Source: Patescibacteria group bacterium
GTDB lineage: Bacteria > Patescibacteriota > Saccharimonadia > CAILAD01 > BJGX01
Reading direction: 5' to 3'
DNA length: 6,737 bases
Assembly: GCA_030917065.1 (NCBI GenBank)
Contig: JAUPVL010000008.1
Span: 1-6,737, forward strand
Shown: in pieces, positions 5,878 to 6,737 of the stretch
How the letters are laid out: every line of letters begins with the position of its first letter
Numbering within the stretch: position 1 is the first letter of the stretch
Notes under the pieces: generated by a model
What the model was told of the DNA's origin: nothing
What the model saw: only the letters and a program-made list of their open reading frames with translations
The model's database searches: none
Translations under genes and position numbers: made by a program

Positions 5878-6737
5878 ATGGCAAATAGTGTAGAGACTGG
5901 CTCAGGAGGTAGCACAGAAACCCCTCCTACGCCCCCCACTGGAGAAGAAGTTGCTGCTAGGTTGCGCGGAGAAAACACTCCACCTCCACCCGAACCACCA
6001 CCCGGAACAAGGGCTGAAAGGCCTGCAGAACCATCTGTAGTGGTCACTGAACCTACCAGAACTGCATCCGAACCTGCTCCTCCACCAAGACCAAGTGCTG
6101 AGAGAACTGCCGATGACACAGAAGCTGGACTAGAGAGAGCTGACGAAAGAGCTACTGCAAAAGAGAAGGCAGTCAAGAATATAGAAGATGCTGCTGCGTT
6201 ATTGGCAGAAGCTAAAGACGCAGAAAGTCGTGCGTTGTATACCAAAATTATCCAAGAACAAACTGCTATTCTGGCAGATTCCGAAACAGCAAAACCAAAG
6301 ACAACTCCTGAGAGGCCTAGAAAAACTAAAGAGGAGCGTGAAGCTGAAAAGGCTGCCAGAAGGGAAGAACTCAAGGAAGTAGTCGAAAAGCGAGATGAAG
6401 CTAGGGCGAAAGCCAGTGAGTTACCGCTAAATTCTAGAGAAACGCCAGAAGATTATGATTCGGAAGAGTCCAGAGAAGTAGTTGAGGCTCATTACGACGC
6501 TTGGCGACTTGCAGAAAAAGCTGCCAAGCTTGATGACACAGGAACAGAAAAGGTTGTTTTGAGTCGTCACCAGGTAGAAGCATTGAGAGAATATGCTCTA
6601 GAGCAAGCCGGTGTAGCCAAGGCTACTGGAGACACTGAGGCTGAAGCGCAGTATCGTAGAGATGCTGCAGTGTTGAAGAGTCGGATTAAAGACGTAGGCA
6701 AAGAGCAGGATGATTTTGACCCTAGAGAAAAATATCC
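5878..6737 (+). CDS. Unrecognised protein: Pro-rich N-terminus, then charged helical region; 3'-truncated
   Basis: I do not recognise this protein. The frame is open from 5878 to the window end (286 full codons), so its length and C-terminus are unknown. It begins MANSVETGSGGSTETPPTPP. Residues 1-75 are low in hydrophobics and rich in Pro, Thr, Ser and Glu, with TPPPPEPPPG at 34-43 and PPPRP near 70, and are probably disordered. From about residue 80 the sequence is rich in Ala, Glu, Lys and Arg and looks helical or coiled-coil, in segments of about 80-140, 150-185 and 205-286, broken by Pro-containing linkers (KPKTTPERP; ELPLNSRETPEDYD). AEKAA occurs twice. No cysteine, signal peptide, membrane segment or enzyme motif is visible. 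The composition suggests a scaffold, filament-like or surface-associated protein, but no function can be assigned. It has its own strong promoter and operator-like repeats, so it is probably regulated separately from secA. Codon usage resembles its neighbours, with no sign of recent transfer. Confidence 0.85.
   Translation, partial: MANSVETGSGGSTETPPTPPTGEEVAARLRGENTPPPPEPPPGTRAERPAEPSVVVTEPTRTASEPAPPPRPSAERTADDTEAGLERADERATAKEKAVKNIEDAAALLAEAKDAESRALYTKIIQEQTAILADSETAKPKTTPERPRKTKEEREAEKAARREELKEVVEKRDEARAKASELPLNSRETPEDYDSEESREVVEAHYDAWRLAEKAAKLDDTGTEKVVLSRHQVEALREYALEQAGVAKATGDTEAEAQYRRDAAVLKSRIKDVGKEQDDFDPREKY

Noticed and set aside
5841..6374. 177-codon open frame on the - strand rich in Ser, Ala, Val and Gly
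   Set aside because: It is the antisense image of the Pro/Glu/Ala-rich gene at 5878, whose codons rarely give stops on the other strand. It has no recognisable domain and would run into the promoter region of the real gene. The + strand frame has a promoter, ribosome site and protein-like composition.
6188..6382. 64-codon + strand frame inside the last gene
   Set aside because: It is in a different frame from the long open gene that covers it and has no clear ribosome binding site; a shadow.

Overview
This window holds a compact stretch of bacterial housekeeping genes, all on the + strand, followed by the start of an unrecognised gene. In order: the 3' part of lysS (lysyl-tRNA synthetase, open at the left edge), serS (seryl-tRNA synthetase), hpf (ribosome hibernation factor), secA (preprotein translocase ATPase), and a proline-rich then charged, helix-forming protein that runs off the right edge. 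I see no tRNA, rRNA, CRISPR array, insertion sequence or prophage signal on either strand.

The organism is probably an ultra-small bacterium of the Candidate Phyla Radiation (Patescibacteria), perhaps Saccharibacteria. This is inference from gene order, tight packing, moderate-to-low GC judged by eye, and protein details: a SecA without its C-terminal zinc motif, a short HPF, and a divergent LysRS motif 3. No 16S or other decisive marker is present. The long genes read through with no need for UGA recoding, so the SR1/Gracilibacteria code (UGA = Gly) is unlikely.

Layout: lysS and serS overlap by 4 bases (ATGA), so they are probably translationally coupled. The serS stop codon lies inside a consensus extended -10 element (TGTTATAAT) that could give hpf its own promoter with a very short leader. 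A second extended -10 (TGGTATAAT) sits just before secA. A third promoter, a textbook TTGACT-17-TATGAT, lies in the 113-base gap after secA and should drive the last gene. That third promoter is overlapped by a cluster of inverted CTTA/TAAG half-sites that looks like an operator.

Functionally the window joins translation (two class II aminoacyl-tRNA synthetases), ribosome storage (HPF) and protein export (SecA). hpf next to secA is a known bacterial neighbourhood, for example yvyD(hpf)-secA in Bacillus subtilis. The gene after secA is the main unknown. It shows no signal peptide, membrane segment or enzyme motif in the roughly 286 codons visible.
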